Below, piece after piece: positions 27,284-35,821 of a stretch of DNA of 64,000 nt. Where the stretch lies: contig NZ_SDHZ01000001.1 in NCBI RefSeq assembly GCF_004118675.1, forward strand, positions 2,542,001-2,606,000. The letters run 5' to 3'. How positions within the stretch are numbered: the first letter of the stretch is position 1; the number at the start of each line of letters is the position of its first letter. The notes under the pieces were generated by a model that had not been told where the DNA came from, did not search any database, and worked only from the letters and a program-made list of their open reading frames with translations. This stretch comes from Filimonas effusa (lineage in GTDB: Bacteria; Bacteroidota; Bacteroidia; Chitinophagales; Chitinophagaceae). The translations under genes and the position numbers were made by a program.

Positions 27284-27761
27284 ATACCTAATATTTCTCC
27301 TAAAGTAAGTAATTCCCGGAAGAAGGAATTTATTTAACCAGCATTGTCTTATCTATTTAGCCGCCGTTGTGTCACTCACTTGTACGGCTGGTTCTCTGTG
27401 CATCACAATCATTCCAGCCTTTAATGAATCCGGTAAGGGGCTATAACCCATAATACAATTTAATATGCCAGATGGTAACCTGCGGTTGGTCTGCTCTTTC
27501 GTACCCCCTGGGTCGCGAAGGTATTAGCCTATTCCAGCCTACGAACGACTGCGCTCCGTAAACTCCGCTTGCAAGTTTTGTAAAAAAATCTCCAATGCTA
27601 ACAGCCCCCCTGCGGGGCATTCTATGCGTTGCGCAATAGTATTTTTTTTCAAAATCGTTCTCCGTGCCTCCATAGGCTTAATGGCTGGTCGCTAAGGGTA
27701 TATGAAAGAGGCGAAGCCGAATGACTGACCCTTTAATTATTTAACAATAAAAATATGCTTT
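27284..27761. other. Long non-coding stretch upstream of the ssb cluster
   Basis: 478 bases without a plausible gene on either strand. Short GC-rich inverted repeats occur (CCCCTGCGGGG near 27605; GGCGAAGCC near 27712). It is richer in GC than its surroundings. Because it precedes ssb and other leading-region genes, it could hold promoters active on single-stranded DNA or a structured RNA. This is not shown. Confidence 0.35.
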
Positions 27762-27968
27762 ATGACACAGCCAGTTTTATCCACAGTAATGGGCCTATCA
27801 TGGGAGTTACAACGCAGTAAAAAGTATAACCGTTCGCGTTCCCTTGTTGCAGCATGGGCTATATTCTTAAATGAGGACATAATGGTTTATCGCCTCGTTA
27901 AAAAGCACTCCACGCAGTACAAACAGCCTGATATATCAGTTGCCCGATCTCTTACACTTTTTCGTTAA
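27762..27968 (+). CDS. Small basic protein upstream of ssb
   Basis: A 68-residue basic protein (MTQPVLSTVMGLSWELQRSK, ending VARSLTLFR). It is followed 35 bases later by ssb on the same strand. Similar short frames precede ssb in Bacteroidetes mobile elements, as far as I recall. No motif identifies a function. Confidence 0.5.
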   Translation: MTQPVLSTVMGLSWELQRSKKYNRSRSLVAAWAIFLNEDIMVYRLVKKHSTQYKQPDISVARSLTLFR

Positions 27969-28003
27969 TCACATTTTTTAATAACAGTTAATACTTATCA
28001 ATT

Positions 28004-28393
28004 ATGGAAACTAAAGTAGTAGCCAACATTACAGCCGATGCAATAGTAAACGTATTGGAAGGCGGCAAGTCAGTAGTAAATTTTGATGTTGCAATTAATG
28101 ATTACTTCCGCAAAAAAGGTGCAAAAGAAAACACCAAAGTAACAACCTATGTGCGCTGTGCCTATTGGAATCACACAGGCATTGCACCCTATCTGAAAAA
28201 GGGCGTGTTAGTGGAGATAACAGGACGGGTAGGCACACAAGCCTATTCATCGAAAGATGGTACAGCTAAAGCTGCTTTGACACTTACCGTACAAAATATA
28301 AAACTACACGGAAAGCCGGCTAACAGCACGAAGAACGAAGCCGAAACAGCACCGGCAAATATTACCGAGCCTATAGACGATTTACCATTTTAA
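28004..28393 (+). CDS. ssb: Single-stranded DNA-binding protein
   Basis: A 129-residue protein with an OB fold at about residues 3-105 (VVNFDVAINDYFRKKG, YVRCAYWNHTGIAPYLKKG, VEITGRVGTQAY) and the acidic tip IDDLPF, like the DDDIPF partner-binding tail. It coats single-stranded DNA, and ICE copies protect the entering strand and help it become double-stranded. It heads a plus-strand series with DUF932, two unknown genes and the SOS cassette. Confidence 0.9.
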   Translation: METKVVANITADAIVNVLEGGKSVVNFDVAINDYFRKKGAKENTKVTTYVRCAYWNHTGIAPYLKKGVLVEITGRVGTQAYSSKDGTAKAALTLTVQNIKLHGKPANSTKNEAETAPANITEPIDDLPF

Positions 28394-28461
28394 ACCTAAA
28401 GGGCGGGGCGTAAGCCCTGCCCCCTAATCACTCATTTATTCAAACTATAAAAATTAATATC

Positions 28462-29529
28462 ATGGCACACAATCTTTTTTTCAACGAGCAAACAGGACAA
28501 CACAGTTTCTTTTCTGTAAAAGAAAAAGCGTGGCACGGCTTAGGCCAGATTGTACAGGATTACCCCACCAGCGCAGAAGCAATTAAGCACGCCGGTTTGG
28601 ATTATACGGTAGTTAAAAGGCCCTTGTTTACATACGACAATGCCAACGCTGAAGGCAATGCCGATGATGATATTATCATCCCGGAAATACAAGTACCTAA
28701 CTATTACGCCACCATGCGCACAGATAATGAAACTGTATTAGGGGTGGTGGGGAAAGATTACCAGATTGTACAAAATACAGATGCCTTTTCCTTTTTTGAT
28801 GCCATTGTTGGCGGTGATGGCATTCAATATGAAACAGCCGGAGCATTAGGAAATGGTGAACGCATATTTATCACCGCTAAGTTGCCCAACTATATTAAAG
28901 TAGGCAGGGAGGATTTAATTGAGCAGTATTTGTTTTTAACCACTTCGCACGATGGTTTTGGAAGTATTACCGCAGCCTTTACACCCGTGCGCATCGTGTG
29001 CCAGAATACTTTGAATGCAGCAATGAAAAACTATAGTAATTCTATTAAAATCCGTCATACGATTAACGCCAAAGGAAGATTAGCAGAAGCGCACAAGGTA
29101 TTAGTCATTAGTAACCAGTTATCAAACCAGATGCAGGACATTTTTAACAACTGGTCAAAGGTGCGTATAACAGATAAAGAGGTTAAGAAACTCATTCAAA
29201 TGGCTATGGTGCCCAATAAAGAGGCATTGAAAAATTTAACCGAGGGCAAAGATGATGAACTTTCAACCTGCTTTAAAAATATGTGCGATAGTGTTTTTGA
29301 ATACGCACAAACAAGCCCTACCCAACTGATGGAAACTACAGCCGGAACTGTATTTGGCGCGTACAATTCCGTTACCGGGTACTTCCAGAATGTACGCAAT
29401 TACAAAGACGATGAAAGCAAATTGAAATCAATTCTTTTCGGTGGCACCGCGCAGGTTCGCGCACAGTCAGCTTTTAACTTATGTGATGCCTTTGCAAAAA
29501 AAGGCAGTGATGCACTGATATTGAATTAA
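28462..29529 (+). CDS. DUF932-domain protein
   Basis: A 355-residue cytoplasmic protein of the DUF932 (phage/plasmid-like TIGR03299) family. N-terminal SVKEKAWHGLGQIVQDYPTS, then VGKDYQIVQNTDAFSFFDAI, RIFITAKLPNYI and FTPVRIVCQNTLNAAM are the usual family blocks. These proteins are widespread on plasmids, phages and ICEs, often near ssb. An anti-restriction or DNA-metabolism role is suspected in the literature but unproved. Full length, 68 bases after ssb. Confidence 0.9.
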   Translation: MAHNLFFNEQTGQHSFFSVKEKAWHGLGQIVQDYPTSAEAIKHAGLDYTVVKRPLFTYDNANAEGNADDDIIIPEIQVPNYYATMRTDNETVLGVVGKDYQIVQNTDAFSFFDAIVGGDGIQYETAGALGNGERIFITAKLPNYIKVGREDLIEQYLFLTTSHDGFGSITAAFTPVRIVCQNTLNAAMKNYSNSIKIRHTINAKGRLAEAHKVLVISNQLSNQMQDIFNNWSKVRITDKEVKKLIQMAMVPNKEALKNLTEGKDDELSTCFKNMCDSVFEYAQTSPTQLMETTAGTVFGAYNSVTGYFQNVRNYKDDESKLKSILFGGTAQVRAQSAFNLCDAFAKKGSDALILN

Positions 29530-29575
29530 CACCAATGCGGGGGCGCAGCCGCACAACAAGGGGCGCAACTTTTTT

Positions 29576-30001
29576 ATGAAACAAGAATTTTCAATACAGC
29601 CCCTGTTAGAAGAAAAGGATAATAAGGTAAGCGGGCCAATGTCACCCCTTTTATTTGCTGAGGAAATGGCGTTAAAAATGGATTTCAAATTTAACCGGCT
29701 GGCAAGGGTTCAGTATGCTAATGACGAAATACACCAACAGTATGAAGGTGATGGACTGACAGGCCACGATACCCTTATTATAGGATGTGCCTATAAAAAC
29801 GACTTTTGGCTAAGCCTTTGGGTAGATATGGGCGTAGGCGGCCTTCCCGTGGCTATGCGCCACCAATCCGATAATGAAATTACCGTTACCGCTATTTATC
29901 ACAAAACATCCTTCGCCGCAAAGTTGACAGATACAGAAATTGCCGTGCTTTTCAATCATGTATTTGATAACCCCGGACAAATAGACATTATCAAAGAATA
30001 G
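29576..30001 (+). CDS. Hypothetical ICE protein (141 residues)
   Basis: A soluble acidic protein with no signal peptide (MKQEFSIQPLLEEKDNK). A central NDFWLSLWVDMGVGGLPVAM segment and beta-rich parts are visible, without a known motif. It lies in the plus-strand leading-region series, 46 bases after the DUF932 gene. ATG start with a purine-rich upstream region. Confidence 0.6.
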   Translation: MKQEFSIQPLLEEKDNKVSGPMSPLLFAEEMALKMDFKFNRLARVQYANDEIHQQYEGDGLTGHDTLIIGCAYKNDFWLSLWVDMGVGGLPVAMRHQSDNEITVTAIYHKTSFAAKLTDTEIAVLFNHVFDNPGQIDIIKE

Positions 30002-30060
30002 CAAGCGCATACAGGGGCATGAACAATGCCCCTGCCTTCTAACAATTAAATAGAATTACT

Positions 30061-30375
30061 ATGTCACGTAAAAATAAAATGGAAAGAAAGTTCCTTCGCT
30101 TTATAGCCTCTAAACAAATCGTAGATATTGAAACAGCCGAAGGAAACAAAAATGAGTATCCCATCTTGGAACAATACGAAGAGGAAGAAATAACCTTTTT
30201 ATACGTTTATGGCAATGGCTGGACAATCTTAGAAGTAGTTTCCGATAGGAATAAAAATGAAAGTGATTTTATAGTACCTCATGATTGGGCAGATAGTTAT
30301 TTTGCTTCATTGGAGAATGCACAGAAAGCCCTTTTTGAATACGTAGTCGAAAATTTTCCGGCACACCTATTTTAA
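30061..30375 (+). CDS. Hypothetical ICE protein (104 residues)
   Basis: A small soluble protein with a basic N-terminus (MSRKNKMERKFLRF) and an acidic remainder (ILEQYEEEEITFLYVYGNGW). No family recognised. It is the last gene before a plus-strand terminator, so the ssb transcript probably ends after it. Confidence 0.55.
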   Translation: MSRKNKMERKFLRFIASKQIVDIETAEGNKNEYPILEQYEEEEITFLYVYGNGWTILEVVSDRNKNESDFIVPHDWADSYFASLENAQKALFEYVVENFPAHLF

Positions 30376-30421
30376 AGGGAAGCCAGCATTTAACAAAAGG
30401 GTACACAGGTAGTTAATGTGT

Positions 30422-30458
30422 AGCGGAACCGCCATGCGCGGGGCCGCTTTTATTTTTT
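30422..30458 (+). terminator. Terminator of the ssb-DUF932 transcript
   Basis: AGCGG (30422-30426) pairs with CCGCT (30444-30448), with an inner stem CCGC/GCGG, followed by TTTATTTTTT. It lies about 47 bases after the 104-residue gene. Confidence 0.65.
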
Positions 30459-30555
30459 CAAACGCCAAAAATAAAAGCTCCAAAACAAAAAAGCTGATGC
30501 CAGATGGAAGTATTCATTTTTTTATTCTGAATCCTTTGCAAGTATTCAAACGCTC

Positions 30556-30888
30556 TTATTCTTCTTTTGCCGGATCATTCCCTGGCGTCATTCTTTCTAA
30601 TGCTGCCAACATCCGCTCTATTAAATCACTTCCATTGCTGCATACTTCTAAAGTCTTATAATCCGGGTAAGCGTGATCTACCTGTAAAAACTGTTCCAGC
30701 CAGGCAGCTATTTCATCTCTGGTAAGCGGCGTCTTTTTTTCATCGTCATGATATACGCCGATCATTTCAATCAGGCGAACCAGCTCGACAAAATCATCTG
30801 GATTAGGTATGCTCCCGATTTTTTCAGGGAGGTCTACTTTTAATGGAAAAGTGGTAGGCATAGAAAAAGATTTTAATTCGTGGATCAA
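30556..30888 (-). CDS. Hypothetical protein (110 residues)
   Basis: A small acidic soluble protein on the opposite strand to its neighbours, with helical content (DDFVELVRLIEMIGVYHDDE; EEIAAWLEQFLQVDH-like segment). It is divergent from the UmuD-like gene, with a 150-base shared upstream region. Not recognised. Confidence 0.5.
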   Translation of the reverse strand: MIHELKSFSMPTTFPLKVDLPEKIGSIPNPDDFVELVRLIEMIGVYHDDEKKTPLTRDEIAAWLEQFLQVDHAYPDYKTLEVCSNGSDLIERMLAALERMTPGNDPAKEE

Positions 30889-30991
30889 AAACTAAGCCCG
30901 GCTAATAGTGCTGTCTATTTTTTTACAATCATTTCCGCTTCCTTCCAAGTATAATACATTTTTTGAATCTGAATGAGAAAAGTTATAATTA

Positions 30992-31022
30992 TTTGGCTGT
31001 GCTAAAAATATTAGTATTTTCG
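30992..31022 (+). promoter_or_regulatory. Promoter of the UmuD-like / UmuC cassette
   Basis: TTTG (30992-30995), a 19-base spacer and TATTTTCG (31015-31022) match the Bacteroidetes TTTG-N19-TAnnTTTG consensus with one mismatch. The ATG at 31041 follows after 18 bases. No LexA box was identified. Confidence 0.65.
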
Positions 31023-31040
31023 TTTGGAAATCCGTCCTTT

Positions 31041-31430
31041 ATGTTCACTCCACCATCGAGAGATTACGAGGAGCCTGCATTTGATTTGGTGAAAATACTG
31101 ATTACTGACGCTGACAGCACTTTTGCATTTCGTGTCAATACCCGTTTTTTACTTGACGCTCACATCACTGTTGGTTCCGTTGCACTTGTTGATTTTTCTT
31201 TAGCTGACCAAGCTAAAGACGGCGATCTGGTACTGGCCCGGATCGACCAGGAAGACCTATTAGGTTTTCTGAGGTTTGAAAAAAATACGCATTGGATATA
31301 CCCCGCTAACCCGGAGTGTAAGCCGGTGAAGATACCTGACAACTACAGCGCTGTCGTGCGCGGTATTGTAACATATGTAATCAATAACAAAGAAACCTGG
31401 AAAGATGTATGCACTGGTAGACGGCAATAG
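31041..31430 (+). CDS. UmuD-like S24-fold protein lacking the catalytic dyad
   Basis: A 129-residue protein (ATG at 31041, supported by the promoter; an upstream TTG frame is less likely). Residues about 28-120 follow the UmuD fold: VGSVALVDFSLADQAKDGDL lines up with UmuD residues after the catalytic Ser, and GFLRFEKNTHWIYPAN with those around the catalytic Lys. Ser of the GDSM-type motif is replaced (TRFLLDAHI), and no Lys sits at the second position (LLGFLRF). It should therefore not self-cleave. It overlaps umuC by 26 bases and presumably still partners the polymerase. Confidence 0.75.
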   Translation: MFTPPSRDYEEPAFDLVKILITDADSTFAFRVNTRFLLDAHITVGSVALVDFSLADQAKDGDLVLARIDQEDLLGFLRFEKNTHWIYPANPECKPVKIPDNYSAVVRGIVTYVINNKETWKDVCTGRRQ

Positions 31431-32679
31431 TTTCTATTGCTCATGTGAGCGTGTTTTTAATCCGAAGTTGGTAGGCAAACCAGTTGTAGTATTGAGCAAT
31501 AATGATGGATGTGCCATTGCCATGAGCGACGAAGCTAAACAAATCGGTATCGTTATGGGAACACCCGCCCATATGATGCAAGATATTATACGAAAACATG
31601 ATGTTACACTTTGTTCCAGCAACTATACGTTATATGGAGACATGAGCAGGCGTATGATGAACCAGTTCCGCCGGTTTGTACCGCAGCAGGAAATCTATTC
31701 CATAGATGAAGCGTTTTTAGATATGAGCGAACTCTACCGTAAAAATTTGCTTTCTCTGGGCATGGAGATCCGGCAGACTGTCCTGCGAAATGTGGGCATA
31801 CCTACCTGCGTAGGTATTGCACCCACAAAAACATTAGCAAAAATGGCGAATAGGTTTGCAAAAAAACGGCGAAAACATATCGGTGTACATTGGCTGGCTA
31901 ACAACGACCTCATAGAAGAAGCGCTGTCGGTGACAGCGATTGAGGATGTATGGGGCATTGGCCACAAACATGCCGCCCGGCTTAAAGCGCAAGGGTTTAC
32001 CACCGCAGCAGATTTTGTTAAAAAGGCATCACCGGATTGGGTGAGGAAAAATATGTCTGTTATAGGTGAGCGACTATTAAAAGAGTTGAAAGGAATACCC
32101 TGTATCGAATGGGATTTTGTAACACCTGTGCCGAAAAATGTAGGTACTAGCCGCTCATTTGGCACCCTTCAAACTGACTTTACAATAATTCGTAATGCGC
32201 TTGCCAGTCATACTTCAGCATGTGGGATTAAACTACGTGCAAATAATGTCTGCGCATCTTCCATTCACGTTTTTTTACAAACTAATAGATTCAGAACCCA
32301 GGACGAACAGTATTCCCACTCGATCACCATCGAATTACCTGTACCCACGAACAATACAAGCGAACTCAGTGCTTATGCAGCTGACGGTTTGAAAAAGATC
32401 TTCAAACCAGGATTAAACTACCAGAAAGTAGGTATTAACGCATTAGACCTGGTTCCCGCCGGGCAAATTCAAAATTCATTGTTTGACAATAACAGCTACC
32501 GGGAAAAAGCAAATAAGGCGATGGCTGTGATGGATAGTATCAATAACGATAATGGCAGGAATACGGTATTTATCGCAGCGCAGGGAAAGCGTGAGAAATA
32601 TGCCCTACGGGCAAACTTTCTCTCTAAGCGATTTACTACCCGCTGGAATGAACTGCCGGAGATCTCTTTCATCAATTAA
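31405..32679 (+). CDS. umuC: Y-family DNA polymerase UmuC
   Basis: A 424-residue translesion polymerase. Palm motifs: MYALVDGNSFYCSCERVFNP (Asp6) and YSIDEAFLDMS (Asp101, Glu102). The helix-hairpin-helix region is near IEDVWGIGHKHAARLK (about 175-190), and the UmuC C-terminal domain follows to the end. It copies damaged template during SOS. The start overlaps the UmuD-like gene, so translation is coupled. Mobile elements often carry umuDC copies. Complete length for the family. Confidence 0.93.
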   Translation: MYALVDGNSFYCSCERVFNPKLVGKPVVVLSNNDGCAIAMSDEAKQIGIVMGTPAHMMQDIIRKHDVTLCSSNYTLYGDMSRRMMNQFRRFVPQQEIYSIDEAFLDMSELYRKNLLSLGMEIRQTVLRNVGIPTCVGIAPTKTLAKMANRFAKKRRKHIGVHWLANNDLIEEALSVTAIEDVWGIGHKHAARLKAQGFTTAADFVKKASPDWVRKNMSVIGERLLKELKGIPCIEWDFVTPVPKNVGTSRSFGTLQTDFTIIRNALASHTSACGIKLRANNVCASSIHVFLQTNRFRTQDEQYSHSITIELPVPTNNTSELSAYAADGLKKIFKPGLNYQKVGINALDLVPAGQIQNSLFDNNSYREKANKAMAVMDSINNDNGRNTVFIAAQGKREKYALRANFLSKRFTTRWNELPEISFIN

Positions 32680-32686
32680 TCCGCTT

Positions 32687-33202
32687 ATGTTTAATCCCTT
32701 CCTGCAATTTGATCCCCGGCTGATTCAGCGCTTTAGAGAAGCAAATCGCCGCTGGTTGATTAGCCAAAGCTATGACCGTGGTAACAGTGTTATCGGCGCC
32801 CAGGATAAGACTGCTCTTTTATTTTCCGATTATCAGGACAAAGGGTTAGCCATTGTCCATTTAGATGCGCTGAAGGCCAAAAAGCTAAAAGATCGGTTTG
32901 CAGTATTGATTGACCTGGAATTTGAACAGCACCGCGATAGAATCAAAGCCATCCTACAGCCTGATTCCGGGTATAGCGTTTTCACGTCATACACCTCTGA
33001 CAATAAGCTGCTGCAAAAGCAACTCGACAATTATCTGGCAAAGCATGTAGAAAGGTATATAAAGGAAGCCACCAGCTGGCGAATATCCCGCGATAGCAGG
33101 TTAAGGCCAACATTGCAGGTAATATTTGGAGAGCTATTTGTTACCATAAAGTTTGGACGCGAACAGCGTCAGGTTAGGCTTAGTGACATTGAAAAGTATT
33201 AA
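32687..33202 (+). CDS. Unknown protein between umuC and SRAP
   Basis: A 171-residue soluble basic protein (ATG at 32687; the longer frame overlaps umuC). MFNPFLQFDPRLIQRFREAN is followed by two helical parts and a C-terminal LRPTLQVIFGELFVTIKFG. No motif recognised. It sits 7 bases after umuC and 1 base before the SRAP gene (stop at 33202, start at 33204), so it belongs to the same transcript. A role in DNA-damage handling is inferred from this alone. Confidence 0.65.
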   Translation: MFNPFLQFDPRLIQRFREANRRWLISQSYDRGNSVIGAQDKTALLFSDYQDKGLAIVHLDALKAKKLKDRFAVLIDLEFEQHRDRIKAILQPDSGYSVFTSYTSDNKLLQKQLDNYLAKHVERYIKEATSWRISRDSRLRPTLQVIFGELFVTIKFGREQRQVRLSDIEKY

Positions 33203-33203
33203 T

Positions 33204-34013
33204 ATGTGTTATGATATTTCCTTTACCGTCGATCTCCCGGAATTAAGGGCGCATTTTCCTGATCTGGTAATGGATGAAAATATTCAATTGAATCTGGAAG
33301 CGGCTGAGCATATTTTAGGCCCCGGCTTCCACGGCGAACATGCTATATTATACCGAAACCGCACGGATCATTTAGTACATCTTCGCCTCCATGAATGGGG
33401 CGTTATTCCGTTTTATATTAATACACCCGATAAGATCAACGACTTTAAAAAATCACGGAACGGATTTTTAAACGTCAGGGCTGAAAGGATTTTGGATGAT
33501 AAAACAAGTTACTGGTTCAAGATACGGGAGCGCCGGTGTTTAATCCCGGTTACAGGCATCATAGAACACCGGGAAGTAGTCGGCTTCAAGAACAGCATTC
33601 CTTATCTGGTTTGGCCCTGTAGTCAAAAGATTTTTTTCCTACCCGGTCTGTACTCCGTAGCTGCTGTTCCTGACCAGGAAACAGGAGAGCTGATAGAACG
33701 ACGCACCTTTGCTCTCATTACGCGCCCTGCCAATGAGCTAATGAAAAAAATTCACAATAGTGGTGCTAACCGCTGGCGGATGCCTTTATTCCTGCCGCTG
33801 GAGCTTTCACAAACCTGGCTTAATAATACACTCACGGAAACCGAGTACCGGCGCATTCTCAACTATGAAATACCAGCTGAGGATCTTGCCTACCGCACCA
33901 CCTTTTCTGTGCGCGGCAATAAATTGCGCCCGGATGGATTAAGCAAGATTGCACCGTACTCCTGGAATGAACCACCGCTAGGTACTGCCGATCCCATACC
34001 AAAAACAAAATGA
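33204..34013 (+). CDS. SOS response-associated peptidase (SRAP/YedK family)
   Basis: A 269-residue SRAP protein that crosslinks to abasic sites in single-stranded DNA. The start is the ATG at 33204, since catalytic Cys must be residue 2 (MCYDISF). Further family residues: NVRAERI, PVTGIIEHRE (active Glu), the LITRPANELMKKIHN block with its His, and RWRMPLFL. It completes the umuD-like/umuC/unknown/SRAP set and suits protection of incoming strands. Length is a little above the E. coli protein. Confidence 0.9.
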   Translation: MCYDISFTVDLPELRAHFPDLVMDENIQLNLEAAEHILGPGFHGEHAILYRNRTDHLVHLRLHEWGVIPFYINTPDKINDFKKSRNGFLNVRAERILDDKTSYWFKIRERRCLIPVTGIIEHREVVGFKNSIPYLVWPCSQKIFFLPGLYSVAAVPDQETGELIERRTFALITRPANELMKKIHNSGANRWRMPLFLPLELSQTWLNNTLTETEYRRILNYEIPAEDLAYRTTFSVRGNKLRPDGLSKIAPYSWNEPPLGTADPIPKTK

Positions 34014-34093
34014 CAGAACCATTTTTAATAGAATAAAATTATCAAGAAGAAAATTGCCTTGCCTGGGTGTACCTCATATATGCAGATAATACT

Positions 34094-34231
34094 ATGTATC
34101 GGATCGAAGCCTTAATGCCCCAGGTATCAATAGTAATTTCCATGAACGATAATTTAGAGTGGGAGTGCGCGGGGAATGTCACCGAAATTTCTCAAATATT
34201 AGGAGCTGCAATAGAACATGCAACAAGTTGA
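34094..34231 (+). CDS. Possible small protein (45 residues)
   Basis: An open frame from ATG 34094 to a TGA, reading MYRIEALMPQVSIVISMNDN and so on to EHATS. The frame stays open upstream to 34037, with a GTG at 34067 as an alternative start. It lies 80 bases after the SRAP gene on the same strand and before a terminator. Codon use looks ordinary, but no family is known. Confidence 0.35.
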   Translation: MYRIEALMPQVSIVISMNDNLEWECAGNVTEISQILGAAIEHATS

Positions 34232-34258
34232 ACCAGGGAAATTTGTTTTTGCCCCTTT

Positions 34259-34286
34259 AAAGCCTTTTGATGGCAGCTTTTTTTTT
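34259..34286 (+). terminator. Terminator after the SOS cassette
   Basis: AAAGC (34259-34263) pairs with GCTTT (34276-34280), followed by a run of T. It is a short stem, but the T-run of nine is long. It would end the umuC-SRAP transcript. Confidence 0.5.
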
Positions 34287-34344
34287 GAATAGACCTGGAA
34301 GCCACGCCCATATTTATCCCTTCCTTTTATGGCTTATAAAACTC

Positions 34345-34353
34345 ATTTTAAAT
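34345..34353. repeat. Target-site duplication, left copy
   Basis: ATTTTAAAT is repeated exactly at 35772-35780 on the other side of the IS element, a 9-bp duplication typical of IS4-type insertions. Confidence 0.85.
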
Positions 34354-35771
34354 CATTGTTGTCCGACTAAAGTCGGGTTAAAATTGTCTATGCCCCTTTA
34401 CCAGTAAAGGATATACATTGAAAACAACTTATTTCAAAACCAGGGGAAGCTCCCCCACATTTTTATGTCGTAAACGCAAACGATGCATTATGCGTTTTCC
34501 TCCATGCCTTATAAGCGTCTTTTATAAACTCCATAAGCGCTACATAACTCATTAAATGCAATCGGATGACCGTAATCATATTGGCAAACGACTTTTTTGT
34601 CACTGCTTTTTTACGGATGACAACCATCAGTAGTTGTGCTATCAAAACACAATATACCTGCATCTTGATCGCATTGGGGCTTGCTCCCCAAAAGTATCGC
34701 AAGGGAAAGTTCTGCTTGATTTGTTTAAAAAGCAACTCAATCATCCAGCGATTCTTATAAATGGTAGCGATTTGCGAAGCCGGCAAGGTCATATTGTTAG
34801 TAATATATACATAGACCTTACCATCTTCAGCGAGAAAAGTAATACGCCTGAGCTTTAACCGCTGCACTACGGCTCCGTTTTCCTTAACACCTACTGTAAC
34901 CAGTTGCTCTTTTAAAACTCCTTTGGACTTGCGCTTCTTCGTCTTGTCTACCAGGACTTTGGTAACATGAACATCCGCGTTATTACGTTCCCTGGTCACA
35001 AACCACACTTTTTGACTTGTCCATTTAGCGAACTGTCCATAGGTCGTATATGCCTTATCAAACACTATCCAGCTATTAGGAACAAGCTTCAGGTGATACA
35101 GAAATTTCTGGTCATGTTCCCGGGCTTCTGTCAACCGTACAAATTCGGCAGTTCCACTAAAGGCATCCATCATTGCATGCACTTTAAAACCACCTTTTTT
35201 ACGCCCGCCATCCAACGGGTTACGACCAACACCGCGAAGTAGCTCACTGAACAGTTGAATAGTACTGCTGTCAATAATCTTTAAGTTACGGATACTTAAG
35301 CCCTTTAACCGGCTGTCCGAGATAAAGCTATGGTACTGACTAAGCAATGCGTAGTAAATAGTTTCAAAGACCTGATAGCTACGTTTATTATTGGCATCTG
35401 ACAGGGTACTGCGCGCCGGAGCCTTATCCAGCCCCAAATGACTTAGCTTTCCCTCACAGGCTAAAAGCCCCTCACTCAACTCCCGCAGGCCATTACAATA
35501 GCTAAATATCCCATAGAGTAGACTTATTAAATGAACCCGCAAGGGTAGACGCTTATAGTACCGGTTTGAATTATGTTTTCTGCCTGCTGCATTTATAATA
35601 CTTTTAGGAATTACGTCTAATATTTGAGATAATACCGGCTGTCCGGGGAATTTCCTATTTTCACCCATAGTTATTTTTGTAGTGTGGTAACTCTAAAATA
35701 ACTATTACGGGTGGTTCTCACGAACTGCCCTTTTTTATGATCTTTATTTAAAGTTTAGTCGGACAAGAGTG
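34354..35771 (-). mobile_element. IS4-family insertion sequence, 1418 bp
   Basis: Terminal inverted repeats of 18 bp, CATTGTTGTCCGACTAAA (34354-34371) and the complement of 35754-35771, differ at two positions. They are flanked by a perfect 9-bp ATTTTAAAT duplication. One transposase gene spans most of the element. Intact ends, full-length transposase and clean duplications point to a recent and possibly active insertion. It sits between the SOS cassette and the candidate oriT and breaks no gene. Confidence 0.9.
34463..35668 (-). CDS. IS4-family DDE transposase
   Basis: A 401-residue transposase. The DUF4372-like N-terminus covers about residues 1-75 (GQPVLSQILDVIPKSIINAAG). DDE residues appear as IIDSST (about 150) and VFDKAYT (about 210). 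The IS4 signature YKNRWMIELLFKQIK shows Y-x2-R-x3-E-x6-K near residue 315. It cuts and rejoins the element ends. The reading frame is uninterrupted and it lies wholly within the repeats. Confidence 0.95.
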   Translation of the reverse strand: MGENRKFPGQPVLSQILDVIPKSIINAAGRKHNSNRYYKRLPLRVHLISLLYGIFSYCNGLRELSEGLLACEGKLSHLGLDKAPARSTLSDANNKRSYQVFETIYYALLSQYHSFISDSRLKGLSIRNLKIIDSSTIQLFSELLRGVGRNPLDGGRKKGGFKVHAMMDAFSGTAEFVRLTEAREHDQKFLYHLKLVPNSWIVFDKAYTTYGQFAKWTSQKVWFVTRERNNADVHVTKVLVDKTKKRKSKGVLKEQLVTVGVKENGAVVQRLKLRRITFLAEDGKVYVYITNNMTLPASQIATIYKNRWMIELLFKQIKQNFPLRYFWGASPNAIKMQVYCVLIAQLLMVVIRKKAVTKKSFANMITVIRLHLMSYVALMEFIKDAYKAWRKTHNASFAFTT

Positions 35772-35780
35772 ATTTTAAAT
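35772..35780. repeat. Target-site duplication, right copy
   Basis: Exact second copy of ATTTTAAAT next to the right inverted repeat of the IS4-family element. Confidence 0.85.
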
Positions 35781-35800
35781 AGATTCTTATTCCATAGTTC

Positions 35801-35821
35801 CTGCAAGCTACCAGCTTGCAG
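35801..35821. repeat. Perfect hairpin
   Basis: CTGCAAGCT and AGCTTGCAG are 9-bp complementary arms around a 3-base loop. There is no T-run. It could be part of the transfer region or a remnant terminator separated from the SOS cassette by the IS insertion. Confidence 0.4.
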
